A DNA stretch of 45,223 nucleotides, from the NCBI GenBank assembly GCA_964567585.1, contig CAZMND010000007.1, positions 1 through 45,223 on the forward strand, in the 5' to 3' direction. Below are positions 33,468 to 43,298 of this stretch, piece after piece. How positions within the stretch are numbered: the first letter of the stretch is position 1; the number at the start of each line of letters is the position of its first letter. The notes beneath the pieces were generated by a model. The model made no database searches. It was not told the origin of the DNA and worked only from the letters and a program-made list of their open reading frames with translations. The translations under genes and the position numbers were made by a program. The stretch is from CALZKI01 sp964567585. GTDB lineage: Bacteria > Bacillota > Clostridia > Lachnospirales > Lachnospiraceae.

Positions 33468-33490
33468 TCTCTATTCCTTTCGTTTATAAC

Positions 33491-34348
33491 CTATAGAAGT
33501 ATATAATCCCTTGCTAATGCATCAATCATTTTCTTATCTTTATCATCATCTACCAACCATCTTTTGGGAGCCACAATTATCTTGTTTTCATACTTAGCAA
33601 GATAAGAACTCCACCAGCTGAATGTGCTGTTGGTAATTATAAAATACTTACAATTACGCATAAGTTCCATATCTGTATGTGGACTAACACTGATACTGTT
33701 ATCAATAAAAATAAGATTTTCTATGTCCTCATACTCCTTTTTACACCACTTGATATCATCCGAAAAAACATAAATCTGAACATCCCCTACCTGCTCTTTC
33801 AAATATTTCATTGCAGATAAATAATAGTCTTTCTCTATGTCTGCATAGATTTTTTTGCACTGTCCAACCAAATGGTCTGTTCTTCTTATATGCATCGCCA
33901 CCGATTGCTCTTTTTTCATAGTTTCAATCAAGCTTCTTTGCACATCTGATATTGAACCAATATATTTTAGTTCTTTTCTTAAAATATGTGAATATTCATC
34001 AAAGAATTTAACATTGTGCCAATACCCCACAACATAAGCATCCTTCAGTGTAATATCCTGCAACAAAAAGTTTTCTTTCTCACACTCCATTTTTGCAAGT
34101 TTTTCTAACCACGCAGTATGTCCGATATGAGTTTTTAATTCCCATACAATATTGCAAAATACACGACGCCAAAAACGTTTTTTCCCTTTTTTTATATTAT
34201 AATTATCCAATTCATAATTTCTGAGTTTGTCTCTATAAAAGGACCATGTATCTAGGTCCAATCGCTCACCTGTTTTTTCCATATGAACTCTGCCGACAGC
34301 ATATTGAAAAAACTGATTTCCCAGTCCACCTGATAATCTAACTATCAT
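33491..34348 (-). CDS. Alpha-1,2-fucosyltransferase family GT11
   Basis: A 285-residue GT11 enzyme. Seen: MIVRLSGGLGNQFFQYAVGR at the N-terminus, the hallmark SVAMHIRRTDHL (about residue 149-160), and FIITNSTFSWWSSYLAKYE near 240. GT11 proteins usually transfer L-fucose from GDP-fucose in alpha-1,2 linkage; some use other 6-deoxysugars. No gmd or fcl gene for GDP-fucose is in the window, so the donor must come from elsewhere or be different. AGGA lies before the ATG, overlapping the preceding stop by four bases. Confidence 0.92.
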   Translation of the reverse strand: MIVRLSGGLGNQFFQYAVGRVHMEKTGERLDLDTWSFYRDKLRNYELDNYNIKKGKKRFWRRVFCNIVWELKTHIGHTAWLEKLAKMECEKENFLLQDITLKDAYVVGYWHNVKFFDEYSHILRKELKYIGSISDVQRSLIETMKKEQSVAMHIRRTDHLVGQCKKIYADIEKDYYLSAMKYLKEQVGDVQIYVFSDDIKWCKKEYEDIENLIFIDNSISVSPHTDMELMRNCKYFIITNSTFSWWSSYLAKYENKIIVAPKRWLVDDDKDKKMIDALARDYILL

Positions 34349-35391
34349 CTTTTTTCCTCACAAATTTTTTCATAAACCAGCATCACCTGTTTTATTCTAT
34401 CACAAACCTCATGTCCATCTCGCATCACACGCTCATAACCTGCATTAGCAATCTGCAGACGTTCGTCTTCATGTTCTAAATAATATTTGACTTTTTCCGC
34501 AAATTCCTGCTCGTTTTTATACAATACAACTTCTTTTCCGTCTTCAAACATAGCCGCGATATCTTCCGTATATGGTGCTACCATCATCGTCTTGACCGCC
34601 GGAATTTCAAAACAACGTCTTGTATAGGTATCGTGATTGATTTTTGACAAAAATACAAGCGCAATCTTTGCCGCATTCAACATTTCATTATAATATTTAT
34701 GACTGTCAGCCAGTTTTACCACCTGTGGATTTTCCGGTTCAAAATCCTCCCATGATTTTTGCATAACACCAACCGAAATATTCTGCTTCAATAAGCTCCT
34801 TATATATCCTTCTCTTTCATCCGGCTCATGATGTCCCAAAAAAATCACTTCAGGAACTACCAGTTTAGGATGCTCTACATAGAAATTTCTCTCTTCTATA
34901 TAGTATGACCTAAGCAGTTCCACATTTTCGCAACCACTTTTTTTATAATCTTCGACATTGCTATGCCGATAAACAAATCCATAATCAGCATATCTTAATC
35001 CGCCTAAATAGTGACGCCAAAAATACTTTGGGAAATAAGGTGCAAACGGATTATCATTGTTGTACATAAACACTTTGCATCCCAAATCCTTTATCTGCTT
35101 TATCACTTTTGGATAGATAAGTCTGGAACTATACAAAAATGCTAATTCAGGTTTCTCAGCTTTTATTGTTTCCAATAGTTTTTTATTCACTTTTGTTACA
35201 CTACAACCATATGCCAACTTGTTCTGTATCCGCATTAATAACTTGCCAACGCTTCCACTACTTTCCATATATCTGTTGGTCGCAAACAATGACACATTTT
35301 TATAGCCTAACTTTTGAAAACTGTTATAAAAGGCTTTGACATACATTTCATAGCTATCGTCACCCACAAGTAATATTTTTTCTTCTTTCAT
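34345..35391 (-). CDS. CgeB-like glycosyltransferase
   Basis: A 348-residue GT-B type protein. The start KILLVGDDSYEMYVKAFYNSFQKLGY and the C-terminal DTYTRRCFEIPAVKTMMVAPYTEDIAAMFEDGKEVVLY match the CgeB/glycosyl transferase 1_2 pattern (R.FE...G/A... D...F..G.E). Donor and acceptor unknown. AGGAG precedes the ATG; gene overlaps with the following fucosyltransferase start by four bases. Confidence 0.82.
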   Translation of the reverse strand: MKEEKILLVGDDSYEMYVKAFYNSFQKLGYKNVSLFATNRYMESSGSVGKLLMRIQNKLAYGCSVTKVNKKLLETIKAEKPELAFLYSSRLIYPKVIKQIKDLGCKVFMYNNDNPFAPYFPKYFWRHYLGGLRYADYGFVYRHSNVEDYKKSGCENVELLRSYYIEERNFYVEHPKLVVPEVIFLGHHEPDEREGYIRSLLKQNISVGVMQKSWEDFEPENPQVVKLADSHKYYNEMLNAAKIALVFLSKINHDTYTRRCFEIPAVKTMMVAPYTEDIAAMFEDGKEVVLYKNEQEFAEKVKYYLEHEDERLQIANAGYERVMRDGHEVCDRIKQVMLVYEKICEEKR

Positions 35392-35400
35392 GATTAACTC

Positions 35401-36420
35401 CTACAGTTTGGGTGTTTTCCCCAGCATTTTCTTGATTCCGCGAATGCCTTTATCGCAAAACTTTTCATTAAAAATAAGCAATCCAAGATAATAAATATAA
35501 TAATGCGGTGTAATTGCAATTCCAATTTCCTTTAACTGCTTATGATAATCTCTAAATTCTTTTCTACCTTTTTTTCTCTGGATGGATAAAATCGGATATG
35601 CATATTTTGACATATCTCTTTTTACATATCCCGTAGAATCAATTCCGTACTTTTCATCCATATATTCAGTAATAACAAAAAATTTCTTAATAAAATTCAC
35701 ACTATTCGCAACAGTTATTGTGCCCGGAGTATACAATTCTTTCTCCGTTTCGCTATTTCCGAAATACGGTACACCACCATCAATAGACTGCGTAATCGGA
35801 TGTCCATAATACGCTGCCGGGTATTCCATACACAATTCAGCCAAAATATATAACTGATATAACAGACTGCCATCAAAACAGTCTGTTAAATTTTTTAAGG
35901 TAGGCTCTTTCTTAAATGCAAACCCTGAAATGAATACACTTTTTCTAAACAGTTCCACATAGCACGAAAATCCGGCTTCAAAAAACTTTGTATCTTCATA
36001 GTATTTGAAATATTCTATAGAACCATCACTATGTAACGCACGATAAGAACGGAGAATATAGCCCAATTCACTATGTTCTTCTAAAAAACGAATATAGTCA
36101 TCCATGGCATTTGGTACAAACATATCATCATCGCCCATATACATAATCCAAGTACCGTTAGCCTGCTTGATACATTCCTTTAAGTTTCTGTCATAACCCA
36201 AATTCACTTCATTTTCCACATAACGAATATTATATTCACTCTTTGCCTGAAACTCTGTTACGGCTTTTCTGACCTCTTCTCTTTTCGGTGCAAAGTCTTC
36301 ACAAATAACGATTTCAACCTTGTTCTTATCCTTAATATCCACTGATTCCAACAATCGGATTAGTTCTTCCGGTCTGTTATAGCTTGGAATACATATCGAT
36401 AATAAACATTCCTGACTCAT
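35401..36420 (-). CDS. Glycosyltransferase family 2 protein
   Basis: A 339-residue inverting GT-A enzyme. Seen: LLSICIPSYNRPEELIRLLESV at the N-terminus, VEIVICEDFAP, and the metal-binding GTWIMYMGDDDMFVPNA (DDD near residue 97-99). The C-terminal third has one weakly hydrophobic stretch but no clear membrane helices, so it is probably a peripheral cytoplasmic enzyme adding one sugar to the lipid-linked repeat unit. Donor unknown. GGAGG lies ahead of ATG. Confidence 0.92.
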   Translation of the reverse strand: MSQECLLSICIPSYNRPEELIRLLESVDIKDKNKVEIVICEDFAPKREEVRKAVTEFQAKSEYNIRYVENEVNLGYDRNLKECIKQANGTWIMYMGDDDMFVPNAMDDYIRFLEEHSELGYILRSYRALHSDGSIEYFKYYEDTKFFEAGFSCYVELFRKSVFISGFAFKKEPTLKNLTDCFDGSLLYQLYILAELCMEYPAAYYGHPITQSIDGGVPYFGNSETEKELYTPGTITVANSVNFIKKFFVITEYMDEKYGIDSTGYVKRDMSKYAYPILSIQRKKGRKEFRDYHKQLKEIGIAITPHYYIYYLGLLIFNEKFCDKGIRGIKKMLGKTPKL

Positions 36421-37629
36421 TTAAATATTTTCCTCCAATATTGTTCTATACAATTCTAAATACTTTTGATAACATTTCATTTCATTATAATTTTTAGATT
36501 TATCTACACAATACTGTACACATTCCTCTTTTTTATATATTTGATTTGTCACAACCTCTGCTACACGGGAAACATTTCCTTTTTCTACGACAAATCCACA
36601 CTGTTCATCAATAATTTCCGTGCTTCCTCCCGTACGATAGGTAAGCACAGGTGTACCACAGGCGATAGATTCTATATTAGTAGTTGGGAAAGTATCCTCG
36701 TAGGTCAGATTTAAAAACAAATCTGCCGCAGTATAGTATTGTGCCAATTGTTTTACACTTTCTGTTCTTTTGATTCCTATAATACCTTCTGGCAATTCTT
36801 GCATTTGTTTTTCATTCAGTCCCACCATACATATGACATACTCATCAGGTAACTTTCGACGCAATAGCAGAAAATCATTAAAACCTTTATTCTTTGTCCA
36901 TATGCTTGTTACGCCCAATAACAACTTTTGTCCAGCCGGACACATTTTCATTTTCAAATCACTGACACTAGGCTTAAAAACATCCAAATTAATGCCATTC
37001 TGTATGACAATAGTTTCTTTTTCTTGCAAATAGGACTGCATCACCTGCTCTTTTAGCCATTCAGATGGTGTTACAATCGTTAATTTATCAACACTTGTAA
37101 ATATTTTCTTTTTTCTTTCATAGTTATTTTTGACATTTCCGCCATAATAGGCTGCCGGATAACCTTTCAAATTAGGACAATTTTTACATTCCGTCTTCCA
37201 TTTATCGCAGTCGACTGATTCGTAGTGTGCACAATGGCCTGTAAACGCCCAGCAATCATGCATAGTCCAAACAACAGGCTTATTATATGTTTGCAAAAAA
37301 TCAAACAACATTACGTAATTTACATAGTATCCGTGAATATTATGCAACTGAATAATATCCGGTTCGTATTTTTTTATATCCTCTATTAATCTTTTGGTTG
37401 CACGTTTCGAAAAATCGCCCTGTCTATCAAACAAACGCGCCAGGAAAGCATGCAAATATACTTCCGGCTTCTTTGTCATTCGAAAACTATTTATCTCTTT
37501 TGGAGCAGTTCCACGGCCGTATGCAATTCGACACTGTCCTCCATTTTGTTCTATCACTTTACTGATTGAGGTAGCTATTTTACCAGTGCTACCTTGTCCA
37601 CAAACTACATTGATCTGATATACTTTCAT
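36421..37629 (-). CDS. Glycosyltransferase family 4, WcaC-like
   Basis: A 402-residue GT-B retaining enzyme. Seen: NVVCGQGSTGKIATSISKVIEQNGG at the start, VVWTMHDCWAFTGHCAHY followed by a cysteine-rich ECKNCPNLKGYP segment (about 125-160) typical of WcaC-related transferases, and the donor-site FLNLTYEDTFPTTNIESIACGTPVLTY near 310-335. Sits between a GT2 and a WbuB-like GT4 gene, with stop and start nearly touching. Donor unknown. Confidence 0.92.
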   Translation of the reverse strand: MKVYQINVVCGQGSTGKIATSISKVIEQNGGQCRIAYGRGTAPKEINSFRMTKKPEVYLHAFLARLFDRQGDFSKRATKRLIEDIKKYEPDIIQLHNIHGYYVNYVMLFDFLQTYNKPVVWTMHDCWAFTGHCAHYESVDCDKWKTECKNCPNLKGYPAAYYGGNVKNNYERKKKIFTSVDKLTIVTPSEWLKEQVMQSYLQEKETIVIQNGINLDVFKPSVSDLKMKMCPAGQKLLLGVTSIWTKNKGFNDFLLLRRKLPDEYVICMVGLNEKQMQELPEGIIGIKRTESVKQLAQYYTAADLFLNLTYEDTFPTTNIESIACGTPVLTYRTGGSTEIIDEQCGFVVEKGNVSRVAEVVTNQIYKKEECVQYCVDKSKNYNEMKCYQKYLELYRTILEENI

Positions 37630-37644
37630 ACCATCTTCCCTAAA

Positions 37645-38859
37645 TCACATTAGAAACGTTTCAAATTCATTTAACAATGTCTGCTTGTTAAACTCCTTTG
37701 TACAATATTCCTTTGCATTATCTCCCCACATTTTCACTGCATCCGATGCCATACACTCTGCAATAATTTCAGCCAACTTTTCAGGCACTATTTCTGTTAT
37801 ACAACGTCCTCCTTGTGATTTTTCAATCACTCGTTTGGTCTCTCCATCAGCCACCGCCAAAATTGGCATTCCACAGGCCATATAAGACTGAAGTTTGGCA
37901 GGTATCGTCATTTTAAAAAGCGGATTATCCGCAAAGGAAACAAATGCAGCATTACATAGTGCCAAATATCCCGGTATTTCCTCCGGTTGTTTTCTTCCAA
38001 GAAGTTCAAACATATCTTCGACATTGCTTTCTGATATTTCTCGCTCAAATTCTTCTTTGTACCTGCCATCACCGATAATAACAAACTCACAATTCAGATT
38101 TTTTTGTTTTAGCAGTTCTGCAGTTTTCGGTAGAATATTCAATCCTTGCGCATAGCCAATATTTCCGGTAAATGCAATCCGAAATTTATCCGATTGCTTT
38201 AAATCAGACAAATTCTTTTTCTCTGCCGGCTTATAAAACTCCTCCGCATATTGTGGCCAATACTTTACCTTACTATTACCTTCACTGTCATAAACCGATG
38301 TTCTCTCTTCCAGTCTTTTCACAAAACTGGGGGATGTGGCTAAAATCAGTTTACAGTTCTTATATATATAATTTACCATCTTATCAATGGCACCTATTAT
38401 CGTTTTATTGTGTATTCCCGTAACAACCTCTACATTTTCAGGCCATAAATCCTGAACATAAATTGTACAGGGTATCTTTCTTCTTTTGGCATACCACACA
38501 CCTACTAACGCCTGAGTCATCGGTGAAACCTCAAAAATAAAAACCTTGTCCGCCTTTATCCTTGTAAAGCTTTTCCAAAAAAATCCGGACAACACATAAG
38601 AAAAATAATTCAAGGCAAGACACAGACTTCCCTTTCCTCTGGCTACGATAGGCAGTCTTACAATATGCACACCTTCGTATTCTTCTTTTCTATTTTTAAA
38701 CCATCCGTATCCTTTAAAAAACTTTCCTTGCGGGTAGTTTGGAATACCGGTAACGACAGTAACTTTATATCCTCTTTTTACCCACTCTTTACATATATCA
38801 TTGATTCGAAAGTTTTCCGGATAAAAATATTGTGAAATCACTAATATGTGCTTTTTCAT
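37645..38859 (-). CDS. GT4 glycosyltransferase, WbuB-like (likely L-FucNAc transferase)
   Basis: A 404-residue GT-B enzyme. The N-terminal HILVISQYFYPENFRINDICKEW and VVTGIPNYPQGKFFKGY, followed by CTIYVQDLWPENVEV, are typical of the WbuB/WbjE/CapL group. In relatives that carry CapE-CapF-CapG sets these transfer N-acetyl-L-fucosamine, often as the second sugar on the lipid-linked 6-deoxyhexosamine. The matching trio is in this operon, so the same role is likely but inferred. Donor-site region FADNPLFKMTIPAKLQSYMACGMPIL is near 310-335. Confidence 0.9.
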   Translation of the reverse strand: MKKHILVISQYFYPENFRINDICKEWVKRGYKVTVVTGIPNYPQGKFFKGYGWFKNRKEEYEGVHIVRLPIVARGKGSLCLALNYFSYVLSGFFWKSFTRIKADKVFIFEVSPMTQALVGVWYAKRRKIPCTIYVQDLWPENVEVVTGIHNKTIIGAIDKMVNYIYKNCKLILATSPSFVKRLEERTSVYDSEGNSKVKYWPQYAEEFYKPAEKKNLSDLKQSDKFRIAFTGNIGYAQGLNILPKTAELLKQKNLNCEFVIIGDGRYKEEFEREISESNVEDMFELLGRKQPEEIPGYLALCNAAFVSFADNPLFKMTIPAKLQSYMACGMPILAVADGETKRVIEKSQGGRCITEIVPEKLAEIIAECMASDAVKMWGDNAKEYCTKEFNKQTLLNEFETFLM

Positions 38860-39746
38860 TAATTATCCTCTGTCAAATATATAGATTCTTCCAATCCGTA
38901 TATCTGATATTCAAACTCATACTCACTTAAGGATTTCTCATAAACTATATTTCCAAAAGCCTTGTTTACAAGTCCTCCTATTTTTCCACCGACCTTTCCC
39001 ATCAGGCGAAGTAGCCCGTTGAAAAGTCTTGTCATCCATATTTTTCTACCTTTAACCTTAGCAATTATTTTTACCATATTGCTTGTGGTTACATACTCAT
39101 TATTTTGCGGAAAAAATATTCCTTCTTCCCCTCTTTGAATTATACAGGCAATAAATTTACACAAATTTCCAACATACAACATACTTCTTTGATTATTCAC
39201 ATTGGGGAAAAACGGTAATTTTCCTGCCATTTTGGAAAGTAGCGGATAATTTCCTTTGGAACCTTTTCCATAAATCATCGGTGGTCTTAAAACTACCACC
39301 TTGAATTTTTCATCTGATAACTCCTGCAGTTTTTCTTCTGCTTTCACTTTGCTGTCACCATAAAAATTCGCAGGAGTAAGTGGTGTGTCCTTCGTAATGA
39401 CACGCTCTTTTCCAATTCCGGCGCTTTCACCGTAAACGATAATACTACTCATAAAAACGAACTGCTTTACGCCTTCGGCCTTTGCTTTTTTTGCACACGC
39501 ACCGGTTAAATCGGCATTAACCTTATAATACAATGCTTTCTGTTCCTCTGTGACCTTACCCACATCGGCGTGGGCAATTCCTGCCACATGAAATACTGCA
39601 TCATATCCGCGAAAATCCGCCGTTTTCCAGGCATCACCAACCATATCTATGGTATCAGTGGTAATGTCCGGTGCATTATCCTTTATCCAGTTTTCAAACG
39701 ATGTGCCTATATAACTGTTTGCACCGGTAATCAGTACCTTTTTCAT
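38859..39746 (-). CDS. SDR sugar epimerase/4-ketoreductase (WbpV/WbpK-like)
   Basis: A 295-residue short-chain dehydrogenase-type sugar enzyme. Seen: ITGANSYIGTSFENW, FHVAGIAHAD, FMSSIIVYGES, catalytic YGDSKVKAEE and VVLRPPMIYGKGSKGNYPLL, all as in reductases that reduce UDP-2-acetamido-2,6-dideoxy-4-hexulose to UDP-D-QuiNAc or UDP-D-FucNAc. The dehydratase making that substrate is encoded just upstream. Which epimer is produced cannot be told here. Stop and next start overlap, and GGAGG precedes the ATG. Confidence 0.87.
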   Translation of the reverse strand: MKKVLITGANSYIGTSFENWIKDNAPDITTDTIDMVGDAWKTADFRGYDAVFHVAGIAHADVGKVTEEQKALYYKVNADLTGACAKKAKAEGVKQFVFMSSIIVYGESAGIGKERVITKDTPLTPANFYGDSKVKAEEKLQELSDEKFKVVVLRPPMIYGKGSKGNYPLLSKMAGKLPFFPNVNNQRSMLYVGNLCKFIACIIQRGEEGIFFPQNNEYVTTSNMVKIIAKVKGRKIWMTRLFNGLLRLMGKVGGKIGGLVNKAFGNIVYEKSLSEYEFEYQIYGLEESIYLTEDN

Positions 39747-39759
39747 CTATGCCTCCGGT

Positions 39760-41622
39760 TTATTTCAACTGATAAGTGGGTACAATTTCTTTAATGACTG
39801 TCTTAATGTCCGCACTCTCTGCCTTTGCCATTTCTTCTAATTTTTCCAACTGAAGTTGAAACTCATCTGCATCAAATTCGATTGGCTTTCCTATAAAAAT
39901 CATTTCATTGGCTGTTTTCTTAAGTCCTTCTTCATTCATCAGAAGTTCTTCGTACATTTTTTCACCCGGACGAAGCCCTGTAAATTTGATTTCGATATCT
40001 TCGCCCACCTTGTAACCGGACAATTTAATCAAATTCTTTGCCAAATCTACAATCTTAACAGGTTCTCCCATATCCAGAACAAAAATTTCTCCTCCCTTGG
40101 CATATGCACCGGCCTGTAACACAAGCGATACCGCCTCCGGAATGGTCATAAAATACCTAATAATCTCAGGATGTGTAACCGTCACCGGACCACCCTCTAA
40201 AATCTGCTTTTTAAAAAGCGGAATTACACTTCCGTTACTTCCAAGAACATTCCCAAAACGCACTGTAACAAAATTTGTTTCAGACATTCCATTCATCATC
40301 TGAACAACCATTTCACACATACGTTTTGTAGCGCCCATTACGTTTGTCGGATTTACTGCCTTATCTGTAGAAATCAAAACAAACTTCTCTACACCATATT
40401 TCGCTGCCGCCTGAGCGGTTTTATACGTACCGAAAACATTATTTTTAACTGCTTCATTCGGACTGTCCTCCATAAGCGGGACATGTTTATGCGCTGCGGC
40501 ATGATATACAATGTTTGGTCTGTACGTTTCAAAAATTGTCTGCATTCTCTTTGTATTCCGCACAGATGCAATCAATACCTGTAAATCCAGCTTCGGAAAT
40601 TTATTCTTTAATTCCTGCTGAATGTCATATGCGTTATTTTCATAAATATCTACGATAATAAGCTGCTTTGGATTATGAGCCGCAATCTGGCGGCACAATT
40701 CACTTCCGATAGAGCCGCCGCCACCTGTAACCATAATCACTTTCCCGCTAACATATCCGATAATATCATCTATGTTAATTCTTATAGGTTCTCTTCCCAG
40801 TAAATCTTCAATTTCAACATCCTTTAATTTTGCTATGGAAACCTCACCGTTAATGAGCTGGTAAATCCCCGGCAAAGCACGAAGTTTACATCCTGTTTCC
40901 TTACAAATCTCCAGAATTTCTTTTCTGTCCTTTGAACTGGCTGACGGAATCGCAAAAATAATCTCATCAATTCCATATATTCTTACTGCTTCCGTAATTT
41001 TGTCCCGGCCGCCTACAATCGGTACACCACGCATAAACTTTCCGTGGCACCCTTGTCCGTCATCAATAATACATTTTACTTTTTGATGAATAAACTGACT
41101 GCTTTCAATTTCCTTAAGGATGGCATTTCCTGCTGCTCCGGCGCCAATTACCATAACGTTGCTCATTGGTATTCCTGATACGCTACTGCTTCTTTTCTTT
41201 TTGAAAATTCTAAGAAAACGATAGCTGAAACGAATGCCGCAAATTATCATAAACAGAAAAAACCAATAAAGCACATAATAACTTCTCGGCATCAAATTAT
41301 TGGTCGCATAACAAAAGATTGTTTGCACTACAGCTGCGCACGTAGTTGCCAACCCTACATTTACCATTTCCGTTGCACTGGCGTAGCGCCACACACTTTT
41401 ATACAACTTAAAAATCCAGAAAAAAACCAACGAAAAGACAACCGTGAACGGTATAATATCAATATAATTTTCTAAAAACGGCTCCATAATTGCATCAAAA
41501 CTGAACTCAAAGCGCAAAAACAATGAGCCAAACGATGCTGCCAAAACAGCCATTATATCCAATAAAACCAATAATATAATTCTACTGGCCGGAATTTTTA
41601 AAAAATTAGTTGTTTTTTTCAT
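39760..41622 (-). CDS. CapD/WbpM/PglF-type membrane UDP-GlcNAc 4,6-dehydratase
   Basis: A 620-residue two-part protein. The N-terminal ~150 residues carry four membrane helices; next comes a CoA-binding-like Rossmann region (VMVIGAGAAGNAILKEI), then an SDR domain with GGGGSIGSELCRQIA (about 297-311), YHAAAHKHVPLMEDSPNE, and STDKAVNPTNVMGATKRMCE with Met in place of Tyr as in WbpM/PglF/CapD. It converts UDP-GlcNAc to the 4-keto-D-xylo 6-deoxy sugar, the probable precursor of the first sugar of the repeat unit. It overlaps the upstream polymerase gene by 17 bases. Confidence 0.94.
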   Translation of the reverse strand: MKKTTNFLKIPASRIILLVLLDIMAVLAASFGSLFLRFEFSFDAIMEPFLENYIDIIPFTVVFSLVFFWIFKLYKSVWRYASATEMVNVGLATTCAAVVQTIFCYATNNLMPRSYYVLYWFFLFMIICGIRFSYRFLRIFKKKRSSSVSGIPMSNVMVIGAGAAGNAILKEIESSQFIHQKVKCIIDDGQGCHGKFMRGVPIVGGRDKITEAVRIYGIDEIIFAIPSASSKDRKEILEICKETGCKLRALPGIYQLINGEVSIAKLKDVEIEDLLGREPIRINIDDIIGYVSGKVIMVTGGGGSIGSELCRQIAAHNPKQLIIVDIYENNAYDIQQELKNKFPKLDLQVLIASVRNTKRMQTIFETYRPNIVYHAAAHKHVPLMEDSPNEAVKNNVFGTYKTAQAAAKYGVEKFVLISTDKAVNPTNVMGATKRMCEMVVQMMNGMSETNFVTVRFGNVLGSNGSVIPLFKKQILEGGPVTVTHPEIIRYFMTIPEAVSLVLQAGAYAKGGEIFVLDMGEPVKIVDLAKNLIKLSGYKVGEDIEIKFTGLRPGEKMYEELLMNEEGLKKTANEMIFIGKPIEFDADEFQLQLEKLEEMAKAESADIKTVIKEIVPTYQLK

Positions 41623-43294
41623 TTACTGTACTCTTTTCTAACATTGTATATTCATTTCCTAATGGCATATTAACAAAGAAAATCAAAAACAGCGCCAACT
41701 GCCCTAAGCTCCAAACAACTTCCATTATTCCAAATCCAAAATAGATCAGGCATGTAAAAAACGGAATTATACTGTATGGATAATTTTTATGGTTCACCAT
41801 TTTTTTATAACCATTTATAAAAAGTAAGGCAGTCAGGACAATCAAGAGCGCCCCCGCCGGAATCCCATAATAGTATGCAATCTGTAGCCAAACATTCTGT
41901 GCATGCCATGACTGATAATTTATATCTCCAAACTTGTAATATCCCTCGGTATTTTCATTTCCAAACCACGTCAAATCATCCCAATAAGCTTTATATATAC
42001 TTAATCTGATTCTCAATCCCTGGTCCTGCAACCACTCTGCTTCGATAAGTTCTATCCTCTCGAATTCCTCATTTGCCGCAGCATATGCCTTTAAAACAAA
42101 CGGATTATTAGCATTGGCCGACTGGAACGTTAATACAATTCGACCAAATACACTTTCCAAAAATTCATCCAAATCCGTATATTTTTCAGAAAACGGCGAT
42201 TCGCCCCTGGTTACTCTGAATTCACTTCCCCATTCTTCGCCGTACCACGTCCTAATTGGCACCATAGTCGGAATCCATCTTGCAGCCATAAAAACCGGCA
42301 CAAACGTAATCATCATACTCAGTACAATAATAACACCGCTTTGTATTAGTTTTTTCCATGTACTGTTCCATATCTTTCGCATAACGATAAGGCCATAAAA
42401 AACTGTTGCAATAACTGAAACAATCCATGCTGTCCTGCACATCGTCATAAATTGTAAAGATAACGTACAGCCTGCCAAAAGCACGAAACAAAATTTCACT
42501 TTTTTCTTTGCTTTTTGCATATGCAACAAATGCAATTTACATAAACAAACCACATATACAATCAGATAATATAACCCGGCTGAGTTTGAATTGGCATGTA
42601 GTCCCGAATATCTATCATAATCAAACGGTCTTAATAAAAACGCCGCAACTTGAACGATTACAAACGAAACCAATATTCCATCTATCATACCATTCCATAT
42701 GTCTTCCCGTTCCTTGGATGTGTATTCTGTCAAAAAAAACACACCAAACATCAAAAAGTACAATAAAACCCACAGCTTATTCTCATACACTGAAAGAAGC
42801 ATACATATAGACATAAGCCCCCATATAATTGCCGGCACATTCCATTTGATAGCAAGTCTCTTATTCTTAATTGCTTTCGCAATCAAATGTTTGATAATGA
42901 TAAACAGCCACCATACATTCAATATTGCCGTTTCGACCTGCCATAAATGAAACGTCATCCCGTGATTCGTATGATAGTAAGGCAAATAGACCATAACTCC
43001 CAAACACAAGCCCGTCCAAATTATATTAAATACCGTAACAAACGCTTTGATTTTATATGCACTAAACACAATAAGCATCATTACGAGACCTGTAAAATTG
43101 GCTGCCATATACCACAAGTCCGCCGCCTTCAATCCACCAAGCACTTCTGAAAGTCTGATAACTCCTGTAGGCACTTCCATTTCCACGAAAGAAGTCCCTC
43201 GAATCATTTCAATTACCGTAAGCATCATAAAGCAGATTGTATATAACATTCTCTTATTTATAAACTTAGTTTTTATTTTCATCCACATTTTCAT
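41606..43294 (-). CDS. wzy: Wzy-like O-antigen/capsule polymerase
   Basis: A 562-residue multi-pass membrane protein with about 11-12 hydrophobic segments and one large extracytoplasmic loop (about residues 355-470) rich in Trp, Glu and Arg, the layout of O-antigen polymerase/ligase family proteins. Conserved sequence is low, as usual for Wzy. The central FDYDRYSGLHANSNSAGLYYLIVY (about residue 215-240) matches the R-x-x-G-x-x-x-N-x-N-x-x-G pattern of that family. It is the second gene of the operon, right after the initiating transferase. Polymerase is likelier than ligase since no lipopolysaccharide is expected in a Firmicute. Confidence 0.85.
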   Translation of the reverse strand: MKMWMKIKTKFINKRMLYTICFMMLTVIEMIRGTSFVEMEVPTGVIRLSEVLGGLKAADLWYMAANFTGLVMMLIVFSAYKIKAFVTVFNIIWTGLCLGVMVYLPYYHTNHGMTFHLWQVETAILNVWWLFIIIKHLIAKAIKNKRLAIKWNVPAIIWGLMSICMLLSVYENKLWVLLYFLMFGVFFLTEYTSKEREDIWNGMIDGILVSFVIVQVAAFLLRPFDYDRYSGLHANSNSAGLYYLIVYVVCLCKLHLLHMQKAKKKVKFCFVLLAGCTLSLQFMTMCRTAWIVSVIATVFYGLIVMRKIWNSTWKKLIQSGVIIVLSMMITFVPVFMAARWIPTMVPIRTWYGEEWGSEFRVTRGESPFSEKYTDLDEFLESVFGRIVLTFQSANANNPFVLKAYAAANEEFERIELIEAEWLQDQGLRIRLSIYKAYWDDLTWFGNENTEGYYKFGDINYQSWHAQNVWLQIAYYYGIPAGALLIVLTALLFINGYKKMVNHKNYPYSIIPFFTCLIYFGFGIMEVVWSLGQLALFLIFFVNMPLGNEYTMLEKSTVNEKNN

Positions 43295-43298
43295 ACCA

